Positions 1 to 9,375 are shown, counted from the stretch's first letter. The stretch: 64,000 bases of DNA from Phycisphaerales bacterium UBA5793 (GCA_002418285.1 DIDT01000052.1:247372-311371); one strand, 5' to 3'. Translations and numbers: made by a program. Notes: generated from the sequence alone by a model not told the origin.

Positions 1-523
1 CATCATCGTTGGGCGCCGTCCAGTCGAGGGAGACGAGACCCTTCTCATCCAGTTTGTTGGGATCGAGCAGCACGCGCGGCTCGCCATTGAGCCCATCGCG
101 CACGTACAGGATCGACTGATTCTCAGTGCCGCGGCGTTCGCGATTGAAGTACCGATTGCCGTACGACTGCGGCGCGCCGATGGAATCGACACTCATCAGT
201 TCGGTGATGCGCTTTTCGAGCGCCGGCCGACCGGGCAGGTTGTCGAGTACGCTGCGGGTGTAGGCGTTCTGCTCATCCGTCCACTTGCTCACGCGCTCAT
301 CGAGTTCCTTCGCCTTGGCGGGGTCGGCGTCTTCGAAGAGGATGCCGCCTTCGAGCCACCGGTACGGGTCTTCGACCTTGGTGCCGAAGTAATCGTCCGT
401 CACCACCTCGCGGGGCGAGTCCGGCGGGGCCGCGGCGACGAGCCCGGAAACCAGGATGAGCGAAGCGCAGGCCAGCAGGCTTCGCTGGAGGCGCGGGTGG
501 GTGTGACGATCGATGAATTCCAT
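1..523 (-). CDS. prolyl oligopeptidase family serine peptidase (N-terminal part, cut by window edge)
   Basis: The minus-strand frame starts at ATG 523-521 behind a strong GGAGGA ribosome site and stays open to the left edge, giving about 174 residues. Residues 1-32 form a Sec signal peptide ending near VAAA, so the enzyme is probably exported. Directly after it comes the beta-propeller start typical of peptidase family S9A: DDYFGTKVEDPYRWLE, then a WTDEQNAYT segment and YGNRYFNRERRG. S9A enzymes cleave peptides after proline. The catalytic Ser-Asp-His domain lies outside the window and cannot be checked. It diverges from the sigma factor gene across about 176 bp, which must hold both promoters. 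Confidence 0.88.
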   Translation of the reverse strand, partial: MEFIDRHTHPRLQRSLLACASLILVSGLVAAAPPDSPREVVTDDYFGTKVEDPYRWLEGGILFEDADPAKAKELDERVSKWTDEQNAYTRSVLDNLPGRPALEKRITELMSVDSIGAPQSYGNRYFNRERRGTENQSILYVRDGLNGEPRVLLDPNKLDEKGLVSLDWTAPNDD

Positions 524-699
524 GATTCCTCCGGGCGGCAATCGCCGCGTGCTGGGTGATTTGCAGTGTTTCAATCCTACCCGCTACGGTTCCCGAAAGT
601 TGCGGCCGCTTCATCCGTTGAAAATGTGACCCCTGACTCGACGGAATCCCGAACCGCTCCCGCCCGGCGACAGTCAAATGGGCACAGGCAACGCGACGC

Positions 700-1254
700 A
701 TGAACACGCACGACCAGACCGATGAGCGACTGCTCGAGGACTTCGCGAGAGGCAACCATGCCGCGCTCGGCGACCTCGCGCACCGCTACGAGTCGAAGAT
801 GCTTGGTTTGGCGTGCGGCCTGCTCGGGCAGGATCAGTCGCTTGCCTGCGACGCCGTGCAGGACGCGTGGGTGCGCGTCATTCGCCACGCGGCGGGATTT
901 CGGCGGGAGTCAACGGTGAAGACCTGGTTGTATCGAATCACGATCAACTGCTGCAAGGACCTGCAGGGCAAGTCGCGGCACACGATCGCATTTCTCGATT
1001 CCACCTGTCCGCCATCGCCAGGGAATCCAAGTGTTGATCGATCGGAAACGGATGAGCGGCGCAGCCGGCTGAACGACGCACTCATGACGCTGCCACTCGA
1101 CACGCGCGCCCTGTTGCTGCTCTGCTACCAGAACGACATGACGCATACGACGGCGGCCGTCGTTCTGCGCATCCCCGTCGGCACGCTCAAGTCGCGCCTG
1201 AATGCCGCGCTCAATGAGCTTAGACAACGCCTCGAAAGCGAGGTCGCCCCATGA
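700..1254 (+). CDS. RNA polymerase sigma factor, ECF subfamily
   Basis: The 184-residue protein has the two-domain layout of ECF sigma-70 factors. Region 2 spans about residues 10-85, with AHRYESKMLGLACGLLG and the DAVQDAWVRVIRH core-binding and -10 recognition helices. Region 4 spans about 115-180, with LPLDTRALLLLCYQNDMTHTTAAVVLRIPVGTLKSR as the helix-turn-helix that reads the -35 element. The ATG start at 700 has only a weak ribosome site. The stop overlaps the start of the DUF4349 gene by four bases (ATGA), so the two are translationally coupled, as sigma/anti-sigma pairs often are. Which stress it answers cannot be told from sequence. Confidence 0.9.
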   Translation: MNTHDQTDERLLEDFARGNHAALGDLAHRYESKMLGLACGLLGQDQSLACDAVQDAWVRVIRHAAGFRRESTVKTWLYRITINCCKDLQGKSRHTIAFLDSTCPPSPGNPSVDRSETDERRSRLNDALMTLPLDTRALLLLCYQNDMTHTTAAVVLRIPVGTLKSRLNAALNELRQRLESEVAP

Positions 1255-2441
1255 CCGAAGCCGAACACAGCCAACTCGAAAAGGATCTGGCAGCCATGAC
1301 GCAGTACACCGGCCCGGCAACTGAATTGTGGCGCCGGGCGCTGAACGTCCCGGATTCGGGCGAGGCAATGCGTTTCCGCGATCGTCTGATTCAATTTGCG
1401 GGAACGAAGTGGCAGTGGATGCAGGTGGCAGCGCTGCTGATCGTCGGCTGCGGCGTGCTGTGGCTGGCTCTGACTTCGTCGTTGAGCCGCGCGCGAAGTG
1501 CCGCCCCAGGAACAATGGCATCATTCGCCGATTCGGATCGTTATCGATACAAGTCGAGCCCCCAACTCGACCTGTCCGGCATGACCGTGGACAAGAGTGT
1601 TCGCGATCGGGCGACGGGGCGGGCGCTTGTGGAGGGGGCTGGTGGTCTGGACAGGCGCGAGAGTGTTGATGGGTGGATTGCAGAGAAGGCCACCAAGAAC
1701 ATCGAACCGCCGATCGCAGACGGAGCCGAGCCGCGCCAGGTCGTCCGCAAGGCTGCCGTCGAGCTGCACACCAAGGACGTTCGCGCCGCGTTCGTCAAAG
1801 TCCAGATGCTCGTGAGCGAAGCGGGCGGCGAGTACATCGAACAGTCTGCCATCTCCGGCCAGGACGAGCAGATGCAGGCGGACCTGACGTTGCGCGTCTC
1901 AGCGAGCCGCGTGAGCGAGGTTCTCAATACCCTGCGCGACATCGGCGAGGTCATCTCGCAGCAACTCAGCGGCGAGGATGTCACGGCCCAGGCCGTGGAT
2001 CTCGAAGCGCGCCTGAGCAACGAGCGGCGCGTCGAGGCGGAACTGCTCGAACTGCTCGAATCGCGCCAGGACGCTGAACTCAAGGACGTCCTCGAACTCC
2101 GCCGCAACATCGGGCAGGTGCGCGAACAGATCGAGCGCCTGGTCGCTCAGCAACAGCACCTGTCGCATCTCGTCTCGCTGGCGACGGTGCTGGTGATCAT
2201 CCGCCACGACGCCCAGCCCGAACCGGAGCCCGAGCACACCGGGATCGGCGCGTACTTCGCCAGGGTGATGGGCGACGCGTGGGAATCCGGCATCACCGGC
2301 CTGGCCGACTCGGTCGCTTGGATCGCCTCAACGCTTCTGGGCGGCCTGATCTGGTGGTCGATCGCCGCGGTCGCGCTGTGGATGGCGTGGAGGAAGTTCC
2401 GAACGTTGCGAGCAAAGCCGCAATCCGAGCCCCGACCGTGA
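1251..2441 (+). CDS. DUF4349 membrane protein, possible anti-sigma partner
   Basis: The 396-residue product has a short cytoplasmic N-terminus (about 50 residues), a first membrane helix at about 57-78, a large outer segment and a second membrane helix near 352-375 followed by a basic tail. The region from about 160 to 375 matches the DUF4349 pattern: RKAAVELHTKDVRAAFVKVQ, then SGEDVTAQAVDLEARLSNER, then a coiled coil with repeated EL/ER heptads. DUF4349 function is unsettled. Coupling to an ECF sigma factor by an ATGA overlap, and a small cytoplasmic segment before the first helix, suggest it tethers or senses for that sigma factor. No zinc-binding anti-sigma motif (HxxxCxxC) is seen, so this role is inference. 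Confidence 0.82.
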   Translation: MTEAEHSQLEKDLAAMTQYTGPATELWRRALNVPDSGEAMRFRDRLIQFAGTKWQWMQVAALLIVGCGVLWLALTSSLSRARSAAPGTMASFADSDRYRYKSSPQLDLSGMTVDKSVRDRATGRALVEGAGGLDRRESVDGWIAEKATKNIEPPIADGAEPRQVVRKAAVELHTKDVRAAFVKVQMLVSEAGGEYIEQSAISGQDEQMQADLTLRVSASRVSEVLNTLRDIGEVISQQLSGEDVTAQAVDLEARLSNERRVEAELLELLESRQDAELKDVLELRRNIGQVREQIERLVAQQQHLSHLVSLATVLVIIRHDAQPEPEPEHTGIGAYFARVMGDAWESGITGLADSVAWIASTLLGGLIWWSIAAVALWMAWRKFRTLRAKPQSEPRP

Positions 2442-2513
2442 GCGAATGTCTCGGGTGATCAGGATCACCTGCGCGGGTGTCCTGAAAAGACTCCCACGCC
2501 GTCGCTGTAGGTT

Positions 2514-5399
2514 CTACTTCCCCTCCAACCAATTTCCCGCCGCGGCCGCCTCGACCTTCAGCGGCACGCGCAATTCCATCGCCGACTCCATACGGTCGAT
2601 CACGAACGGCATGACGCGCGGCACATCCTTCTCGGGCACTTCGAAGACGAGTTCGTCGTGGATCTGGAGCAACATCCGCGCGGCGGGGAACTGGTCGGGC
2701 AACTGGCGGTGCAGGTCGATCATGGCGAGTTTGATCAGATCGGCCGCGCTGCCCTGCACGACGGAATTGATGGCGATGCGCTCGCCAAGTTGGCGCTCGT
2801 TGGGGTTGCGCGATTCGACCTGCGGCACAGCGCGGCGGCGGCCCATCATCGTTTCGACGTAACCTTGCCGTTTGGCTTTGCTCACGCACTCGCCCAGGAA
2901 GCGGTCGATGCCGGGGTAGCGGGCTTTGTAGTCGTTGATGATCGTCGCGGCCTGCTCGTTGCTGACGCCCTCGCCGAGTCGGCGGGCGAGGCCGAAGGCG
3001 GTGATGCCGTAGATGATGCCGAAGTTGACCATCTTGGCGCTATTGCGCTGCTCGCGCGTAACGTCCTTGAGATCGATGCCGTAGACCTCAGCCGCGACGG
3101 CGGTGTGAATGTCCAGGTCGTTGCGGAAGGCGTCAATCAGCGTCTCATCCTGCGAGAGGTGCGCGAGGATGCGCAACTCGATCTGCGAGTAGTCGGCGGT
3201 GATGAGTTGGAAGCCCGGCGGCGCGACAAACGCCGCGCGGATCTGCCGACCGACCTCGGTACGAATGGGGATGTTCTGCAGATTGGGATCGCTCGACGAG
3301 AGTCGCCCCGTCGCCGCCACCGTCTGGTGGAACGATGCGTGAATGCGGCCGGTATCCGGATCGATGCTTTCTTTGAGTGCGACGAGATAGGTGTTGACGA
3401 GTTTGGTCAGTTGCCGGTACTCGACGATGAGTTGGGGAATCTGGCTGGTGATGGACGGATCGGCGGCGAGTTTTTCGAGCACCTCGATGTCGGTCGACGG
3501 CCCGGTCTTGCCCTTCTTGAGCGGCTTGAGGCCGAGGCCCGGCGGGTCGGCGTCGGGTGCGTTGAAGAGCGCGGCGGCAAGTTGTTTGGGCGAATCCGGA
3601 TTAAACGCGTGCGGGGCGGCATCGATCAGGCTCTGTCGCAAGTCTTCGATTCGCTTGGCAAGAAGTTCGCGCTGCTGATCGAGAATACCTGCATCGACGC
3701 GGATGCCGTTGAATTCCATCGTCGCCAGCACTTCGACGAGCGGCATTTCGAGATCATCGAAGAGTTTGCGGAGTTTCATGGCGCTTAGTTGCGGCTCAAA
3801 GTACCTCCAGAGTCGCAGCGTCACGTCGGCGTCTTCGGCCGCGTATTCGGCGGCCAGATCGAGGGGCACCTGGTCGAAGGTCTTCTGGGGCTTGCCGCGC
3901 GTGGCTTTTCCGATTAGATCGGAGATCGGAATGCAGTGGTAGTTGAGCAGCGCCTGAGCGAGCGGATCCATGCCGTGGCTCGGGCGGCTCGAATCGACGA
4001 CATAACTGGCGATCATCGTGTCGACGTCGGCGCCGCGCAGATCGATCCCGGCCCGCTTGAGGATGATCCAGTCGTACTTGATGTTGTGGCCGCACTTGGG
4101 GCGCCTCGGATCTTCGAGGACGGGGCGAAGGGCGTTGACGACCGTGGTTGCGTCGAGGTGTTTGGCCGGCTCGGGCGAGCGAACAGGGATGTACCACCCC
4201 TTGCCGACTTCGACGCTCAGGCACACGCCGCACAACTGGGCCTGCATGGGGTTGATGCCGGTCGTCTCGGTGTCGATCGAGATCATGTCGGCCTGGGTGA
4301 GTTGCATGACGACCGCTTCGAGTTGTTTAGTTGTGCGAACGCACTCGTAGGAGCCTCGCTTGGTTTCGCGCTGAGCCTGGGTATCGCTGCGCACTTCATC
4401 GACGACACCGGCAAAGAGGCCGCCGTCAATGGCGTCGGCGGGCTTGCTCGCTCGCGTTGGCGCCGGCGCATCGCCCGTCGCGTCACCGGTCGCCTCGCCC
4501 CCCGTCACCGCGCGCAGATCGTCCTGCATGCGGTTAAAGCCGAGTTCTTTGAATGCCGCAATGACCTTGTCCACGGGGATGGCGTCGATGTCTACTGCGG
4601 CCGCGTCGAGGTCAAATTCAAGCGGCACGTCGTGTCGAAGCGTCACAAGCGTCTTGCTCAACGGCAGCGCGTCTTTCGCCGCCTCGATGTTCTCACGCCG
4701 CTTGCCCTTGATCTCATCAAGGTGAGCCAGCAGATTGTCCAGCGTGCCGTATTCGCCAATGAGTTGCGCGGCAGTCTTGGGGCCGATGCCCTTGACGCCC
4801 GGAACGTTGTCCACCGTGTCGCCCATCAGCGCGAGCATGTCGATGACCTGCTGCGGCGTGATGCCTTTCTTCTCGCGCAGGGTTTCGACCGTAATCAGTT
4901 CGTCCTTGTGGACATCCGCGATCGCGACGTGATCGTCGAGCAGTTGTTCGAGATCCTTGTCCTTGGAGACGATGCGAATGTTCAGAGCCGGCTGCTCCTT
5001 GCGCAGACGCGTCACGAGCGTGGCGATGACATCGTCGGCTTCAAAAGTCTCGACGCCGAAGACGGGAATGCCCATCATCTCGGTCAGTTCGAGACTGCGC
5101 GTGGCTTGCGGCCGAAAATCCATCGGCGGCGGCTCGCGATTGGCTTTGTACTCCGGGTAGATCGTCGAGCGAAACGTCTCGCGATCACCTGACTTGTCTA
5201 TGGCGACGACGAGGTAGTCCGGCTTGTACTCGCGCAGCACCTTGAGCAGCATGCCGACGTAGCCGAACGTCGCGTTGGTCGGCTCCTTGGTGACCGGGGA
5301 ACTCATCCCACCGCGGATCGCGTGGTACGCGCGGAACAATTGCGCGAAGTAATCGATGATGTAGATGGTCTTGCCGGCGTCGGCTCTGGCGGCGCTCAT
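2514..5399 (-). CDS. polA: DNA polymerase I
   Basis: The 961-residue, full-length Pol I carries three domains. The N-terminal 5'-nuclease (about 1-300) has KTIYIIDYFAQLFRAYHAIRGG and SKDKDLEQLL. The 3'-5' exonuclease keeps all acidic motifs: IDTETTG with D376 and E378, CGHNIKYDW, and YAAEDADVTLRL, so proofreading is probably active. The polymerase has motif A (TADYSQIELR), motif B (RNSAKMVNFGIIYG) and motif C (HDELVFE, D915). The frame is open further upstream, but the ATG at 5399 overlaps the previous gene's stop by four bases (ATGA) and begins the conserved domain, so it is the chosen start. It ends the mreBCD-glmU-like run and converges on the DUF4349 gene. Confidence 0.96.
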   Translation of the reverse strand: MSAARADAGKTIYIIDYFAQLFRAYHAIRGGMSSPVTKEPTNATFGYVGMLLKVLREYKPDYLVVAIDKSGDRETFRSTIYPEYKANREPPPMDFRPQATRSLELTEMMGIPVFGVETFEADDVIATLVTRLRKEQPALNIRIVSKDKDLEQLLDDHVAIADVHKDELITVETLREKKGITPQQVIDMLALMGDTVDNVPGVKGIGPKTAAQLIGEYGTLDNLLAHLDEIKGKRRENIEAAKDALPLSKTLVTLRHDVPLEFDLDAAAVDIDAIPVDKVIAAFKELGFNRMQDDLRAVTGGEATGDATGDAPAPTRASKPADAIDGGLFAGVVDEVRSDTQAQRETKRGSYECVRTTKQLEAVVMQLTQADMISIDTETTGINPMQAQLCGVCLSVEVGKGWYIPVRSPEPAKHLDATTVVNALRPVLEDPRRPKCGHNIKYDWIILKRAGIDLRGADVDTMIASYVVDSSRPSHGMDPLAQALLNYHCIPISDLIGKATRGKPQKTFDQVPLDLAAEYAAEDADVTLRLWRYFEPQLSAMKLRKLFDDLEMPLVEVLATMEFNGIRVDAGILDQQRELLAKRIEDLRQSLIDAAPHAFNPDSPKQLAAALFNAPDADPPGLGLKPLKKGKTGPSTDIEVLEKLAADPSITSQIPQLIVEYRQLTKLVNTYLVALKESIDPDTGRIHASFHQTVAATGRLSSSDPNLQNIPIRTEVGRQIRAAFVAPPGFQLITADYSQIELRILAHLSQDETLIDAFRNDLDIHTAVAAEVYGIDLKDVTREQRNSAKMVNFGIIYGITAFGLARRLGEGVSNEQAATIINDYKARYPGIDRFLGECVSKAKRQGYVETMMGRRRAVPQVESRNPNERQLGERIAINSVVQGSAADLIKLAMIDLHRQLPDQFPAARMLLQIHDELVFEVPEKDVPRVMPFVIDRMESAMELRVPLKVEAAAAGNWLEGK

Positions 5400-6625
5400 T
5401 TGGCCGTCGCCTCGCTGAAGAGGGCCCGCATCCGGAGCTCCATCGCGCCGGTCAATTCGATTCGACGTCGATCCATCACGGTGCGGGCTACTTCGATGAA
5501 CTTGTCGATGCGATACGGCCGTGCGCCGTCGTCCGTCAGCCACGTGAACGGCGCGACGCACGTTGGCGGCGGGGTGCTGCTGGCGATCATGGCGCCGGTG
5601 CCGATGATGCTACCGGTCATCAGCCTGGTGCCGATGGCGAACTTGGCGTGGTCGCCGATGATCGAGCCGAGAAACTGCATGCCCGTTCGGCGGTTCGACC
5701 CGCCGACGCGCTGGCGAACAAAGACTTCGCCGTAGGTGTTGAGCAGATTGCTGTTGGTGGTGCCCGCGCCGAGGTTGACCCACTCGCCGAGCCACGAGTC
5801 GCCGAGGTGGCCATCGTGCGCCTTATTGGTGTAACCCTGAAAGATGGTCGCGCCGACTTCACCGTTCACCTTGCACCACGGCCCGATCGACGTGTTGGCC
5901 TTGACGATGGCGCGATCGAGAACCTGCGAGTGCGGCCCAATGTACGCGGGGCCGATGATCGTCGCCCCGGGACGCACCAGCGCAAAGGCATCGATGACAA
6001 TCGGCCCATGCTCGGCATCCAGAATCACGCCGGGCATGACGCGGGCGCTGGGATCGATCATGAACGGCCCGTCGCCAATCAGTGTCATTTGCTCGGGCGT
6101 CTGCAACCCGTCCTGCGGTTCATGCGCGAGCAGGTCGGTATGCAGCACCTGGGGCAGTGCGGCCAAAATCTCCCAAGGTCGGCGGACGAGGAAGCGTCCA
6201 TCGTGTTCGAGTCGCTCGACGCTCGATGGCAAGTCGCCTGTCTTCAAGAAGGCTTCGCTATCGGCGCGACTCAGTTCAGCGGCAACGACGTGACCGCTCT
6301 CACCCTCGACGAGCGCCTGGCCGAGTTTCAGTTCGAATCGAACGGCGGGATAAACCCAGCGTCCATTCACGCAGAAGAACGAGTCGCCCCGCGGCAGCAC
6401 GTTCACGGCGACATCGGTGGACAATGCCGTCACGGCCTCGATCTCTTTGGGCACCCAGACCGCCGCCACACCCGGCTCCCACTGCCGCTCGAGTCGCTCG
6501 CGGGTCGTCAGCATGCCGCTGCGGATGTCAAAGCACGCGCGCAGGTCCGTCATGGGGGAGAGGTCTACTACGGCCGGCCCGCAGCCCGAATACGCGTGAT
6601 CGTCAAAAATGATCATTCGGCTCAT
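5396..6625 (-). CDS. GlmU-like sugar nucleotidyltransferase with left-handed beta-helix domain
   Basis: This 409-residue protein resembles the alternative GlmU family (putative UDP-N-acetylglucosamine diphosphorylase / glucosamine-1-phosphate acetyltransferase) known from Planctomycetes and Bacteroidetes. The first 200 residues are a divergent nucleotidyltransferase-like part (LSPMTDLRACFDIRSGMLT). From about 205 onward there are hexapeptide repeats of a left-handed beta-helix: IDPSARVMPGVILD, VRPGATIIGPAYIG, KANTSIGPWCKVNG and later VNLGAGTTNSNL. It probably makes or modifies nucleotide-activated sugars for the cell envelope, which fits the mreBCD neighbours. The exact substrate is unproven. 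It is 60 bp from mreD and overlaps polA by four bases. Confidence 0.82.
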   Translation of the reverse strand: MSRMIIFDDHAYSGCGPAVVDLSPMTDLRACFDIRSGMLTTRERLERQWEPGVAAVWVPKEIEAVTALSTDVAVNVLPRGDSFFCVNGRWVYPAVRFELKLGQALVEGESGHVVAAELSRADSEAFLKTGDLPSSVERLEHDGRFLVRRPWEILAALPQVLHTDLLAHEPQDGLQTPEQMTLIGDGPFMIDPSARVMPGVILDAEHGPIVIDAFALVRPGATIIGPAYIGPHSQVLDRAIVKANTSIGPWCKVNGEVGATIFQGYTNKAHDGHLGDSWLGEWVNLGAGTTNSNLLNTYGEVFVRQRVGGSNRRTGMQFLGSIIGDHAKFAIGTRLMTGSIIGTGAMIASSTPPPTCVAPFTWLTDDGARPYRIDKFIEVARTVMDRRRIELTGAMELRMRALFSEATAK

Positions 6626-6685
6626 GGCATGAGCATCGCCGCCAACTGGCCGATGGCAACCTCGACCGCCCGAAATGAGTGGGAA

Positions 6686-7270
6686 TCAGCGCGGCAGACC
6701 CAGCCGGGGATGCGATTGGAAGCCGAAGAGCCCTGAAGTGCGATTCAGAATCCAGCCGGTTGGCACTGCGATCACCGCCGAGTAGATCACCGTCAAAAAA
6801 GCGTGCACGAGCTGGTCGGAGGCCACCCAGAGTATGACGTGCTCGGAGTCCAAACCGGCGTAGACGACGCGCCGCATGGTGAGCAGGAAGATGGCCGGCA
6901 CGAAGGCACACGCTCCGGCGACCGCCGTCAGCAGACCGGTGATCAAGGGGTGTTTGCGATACACGAGGCTCCGCAATTGAATCGTCAGGGCCGCCCCGAG
7001 GACGAAGCCCAGCGCGTAGGGCCCTGCGACGATTGTCGCTCGGCCATCGACGGTCGGATACTGGGCAAGCAGATCAACCAGCAATCCCAGCACGAGAGCC
7101 GCCCAGCGCACCGCGTGTGTCGGCCCCATCGAAGCGATCCACACCATCAGAATAAGCGTAAAATTCGGCGCAAACGCGGTTTTGCCGATCTGCACCATCA
7201 GCATCTGCTGCAGGCCCGTGTCGAGCGCGACAAAGACGTAAGCGAAGAAGGCGAAGACGGTCCAGCGCAT
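6686..7270 (-). CDS. mreD: rod shape-determining protein MreD
   Basis: The 194-residue protein is almost entirely hydrophobic, with five or six predicted membrane helices and the MreD feature of polar residues within helices (APNFTLILMVWIASM, ALVLGLLVDLLAQ). MreD is an inner-membrane part of the elongasome linking MreBC to peptidoglycan synthases. Sequence conservation in MreD is always low, so the call rests partly on position: its ATG overlaps the mreC stop by one base (TGATG), the usual mreC-mreD junction. The C-terminus after the last helix is basic. Confidence 0.85.
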   Translation of the reverse strand: MRWTVFAFFAYVFVALDTGLQQMLMVQIGKTAFAPNFTLILMVWIASMGPTHAVRWAALVLGLLVDLLAQYPTVDGRATIVAGPYALGFVLGAALTIQLRSLVYRKHPLITGLLTAVAGACAFVPAIFLLTMRRVVYAGLDSEHVILWVASDQLVHAFLTVIYSAVIAVPTGWILNRTSGLFGFQSHPRLGLPR

Positions 7271-8127
7271 CAGTGGTCGCCTCCGTCTGAGGCGCTGCCG
7301 CGCGGGATCTTGAGATCCACGACCGAGACATCGTCAAGATCCGACTCCGGCCGGACGGTGATCGTGAACCAGCGCAGATCCTGATCATTGGGAACGACCT
7401 TCTCGATCACGCCGATGAAGGGACCCGAGTTGAGTTGTCGCACATCAGGGTCGTAGTACACGACCCGCTGACCGACGCCAGCGGGCGACGCTTCATCCTC
7501 TGTGTTCCTGCCGACATCGCCGACCAGCGTGCCGTCGCCAACAGGCTCGAGCGAGCACCTGGTCGACGTCTCGAGACCGCCATCGCCGGCAATCACCATC
7601 GCCGAGACTGGACCGAACGCCCGCGAGGTGATCGGCGTGATCGTCGCAGACCTGGGGCTCACCGCTGAGACACGGCCCAGGAGCTGATACCCCTGGTAAT
7701 AGACCAGCATCCCGACGCGCACTCCAGACAGACTGCCGAGGCTTATTTTGAACAGGTCCGACTTGCCAAGGGATTCAGCGACGCGATACGCAGAAACCGG
7801 GCGAGAGGACGGGTCGGTCGCCTTCAATTCCTGAAGCCTCTCGAGCTCTCGTTGCAGACTCGCCGCACGGGCTTCGAGATTGTAAATCCGCACTTCCTGC
7901 TCTTTGTTCTTGTTGGCGAGCTTCACAAACTCAGGATTCTCCCGATCCAGGCGCTCTGGTACAGCACGCACCGCGATGCTCAGCTTTTCGAGAGGCGCGC
8001 TGAGTGGAATGGTCAGCTCACCGAGCCGCCCACCCAGCCAGTTGGTGAACCCTGCGGGCAGGAAACACGCGATGAGCATCACCGCAGCGGCTGTGTAGAA
8101 CGAACGGTTTGGCGAGGCGTGGTTCAT
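7270..8127 (-). CDS. mreC: rod shape-determining protein MreC
   Basis: The 285-residue product has the MreC architecture: a short cytoplasmic start, one membrane helix at about 10-32 (FYTAAAVMLIACFLPAG), a coiled coil at about 70-100 (KNKEQEVRIYNLEARAASLQ), then periplasmic beta domains with SLSGVRVGMLVYYQGYQLLG and a C-terminal block ending in LDDVSVVDLKIPRG. MreC links the MreB filament to peptidoglycan synthesis. It lies 75 bp after mreB and overlaps mreD by one base. Its length is close to the usual 270-330 residues. Confidence 0.92.
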   Translation of the reverse strand: MNHASPNRSFYTAAAVMLIACFLPAGFTNWLGGRLGELTIPLSAPLEKLSIAVRAVPERLDRENPEFVKLANKNKEQEVRIYNLEARAASLQRELERLQELKATDPSSRPVSAYRVAESLGKSDLFKISLGSLSGVRVGMLVYYQGYQLLGRVSAVSPRSATITPITSRAFGPVSAMVIAGDGGLETSTRCSLEPVGDGTLVGDVGRNTEDEASPAGVGQRVVYYDPDVRQLNSGPFIGVIEKVVPNDQDLRWFTITVRPESDLDDVSVVDLKIPRGSASDGGDH

Positions 8128-8202
8128 CGCGGGGCCATCGTCGACCGGTCACAGTCGCGTCGGGGTTTCGGACCGTAGTGTGGAGCGCCTCGGGCGGACC
8201 GA

Positions 8203-9270
8203 TCATCCCTCGTCGAGGTTGGACTCCATCGTGCCCTTCCACTCTTCGAGGTTCTCGAGGTAAATGCTCGTTCCCTTGGCAACACAGGTGAGCGGATCAT
8301 CGGCGACTCGAACGTCAAGACCGGTCGCGTTGGCGATCACGACATCGATGCCGCGGAGCAGCGCGCCGCCGCCGGCGAGACAAATGCCGTTCTCGACCAG
8401 GTCGGCCGCCAGCTCGGGTTCGGCTCGTTCAAGCGTGCGCGTGACCGCTTCGATGATGGCGCTGATGGGCTCCTGGAGCGCCTCGCGGATCTCTTCGCTG
8501 GTGACCACGGTCTTGCGGGGCAAACCGGCAATCATGTCGCGGCCGCGCACTTCCATGGTCATCTCCTCGCCAACCGGGGCGGCCGTGCCGATCTCAATCT
8601 TGATGCGCTCGGCACTTTGTTCGCCGATCATCAGGTTGTACGTCTTCTTCATGTGATTGATGATCGCCTCGTCGAGATCATCGCCAGCCACGCGGACCGA
8701 CTCGCACACGGCAATGTCCGCCAGGGACATGATGGCGACTTCGGTTGTGCCACCGCCGATATCCACAATCATGCTGGCCGTTGGCTCGACGATGGGGAGC
8801 CCGGCTCCAATTCCGGCCGCCATGGGCTCCTCGACGAGGTAGACCCGGCGAGCACCGGCGCGGATCGCGGAATTGAGCACCGCCTGCTTTTCGACGGCGG
8901 TGATACCGGATGGAATCGCGATAACAACGCGCGGACCAAGAATGTAGCGAGCCTTGCCGTTCACCTTGCGGATGAAGTAGGACAGCATGGCTTCGGTGAT
9001 CTCGAAGTCGCTGATGACGCCGTCTTTGAGTGGTCGGATGGCGGTGATGGAGCCGGGCGTTTTGCCCAACATCTCTTTGGCCATCCAGCCGACGGCGTTG
9101 CCATTCTGGAGGACGCGGTTGGTGCCCCGCTTGACGGCGACCACTGAGGGCTCATTGAGGACAATGCCTTCGCCGCGGACGCAGACGAGCGTATTGCACG
9201 TCCCGAGGTCGATGCCCATGTCAACACTGAACCAGCCAAGGAGTTTATCAAATGCCACGCGGAGCCACAC
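8203..9270 (-). CDS. mreB: rod shape-determining protein MreB (actin-like)
   Basis: The 355-residue protein is a clear MreB with all actin-fold nucleotide motifs: phosphate 1 (DMGIDLGTCNTLVCVRGEGI), connect 1 near VAIPSGITAVEKQAV, phosphate 2 (IVDIGGGTTEVAIMSL) and adenosine motif (GICLAGGGALLRG). It polymerises under the inner membrane and guides lateral wall growth. The stretch SVDMGIDLGTCNT begins about 15 residues in, which is normal, so ATG 9270 is accepted. It heads a minus-strand run mreB-mreC-mreD-glmU-like-polA and has a perfect TATAAT box about 105 bp upstream on the same strand. Confidence 0.97.
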   Translation of the reverse strand: MWLRVAFDKLLGWFSVDMGIDLGTCNTLVCVRGEGIVLNEPSVVAVKRGTNRVLQNGNAVGWMAKEMLGKTPGSITAIRPLKDGVISDFEITEAMLSYFIRKVNGKARYILGPRVVIAIPSGITAVEKQAVLNSAIRAGARRVYLVEEPMAAGIGAGLPIVEPTASMIVDIGGGTTEVAIMSLADIAVCESVRVAGDDLDEAIINHMKKTYNLMIGEQSAERIKIEIGTAAPVGEEMTMEVRGRDMIAGLPRKTVVTSEEIREALQEPISAIIEAVTRTLERAEPELAADLVENGICLAGGGALLRGIDVVIANATGLDVRVADDPLTCVAKGTSIYLENLEEWKGTMESNLDEG

Positions 9271-9375
9271 CCTTCAAGCGGTCGATGGACGCGGTGGAGG
9301 AACTGACGGCGGCGCACACCGCCCCCGAACCACCCTTTGACTAGCATTTCGGCATCGATTCGCCCAAGCCTTGAC

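Noticed and set aside
2454..2469. Seven-base inverted repeat between the DUF4349 gene and polA as a terminator
   Set aside because: GGTGATC-AG-GATCACC has a loop of two bases and no T-run, so it does not look like an intrinsic terminator.
3936..5192. Plus-strand open frame of about 420 codons opposite polA, with others at 2658-3788
   Set aside because: Antisense to conserved Pol I motifs; no domain, no ribosome site.
5648..6736. Plus-strand open frame of about 360 codons opposite the GlmU-like gene
   Set aside because: Antisense to hexapeptide repeats and without recognisable protein features.
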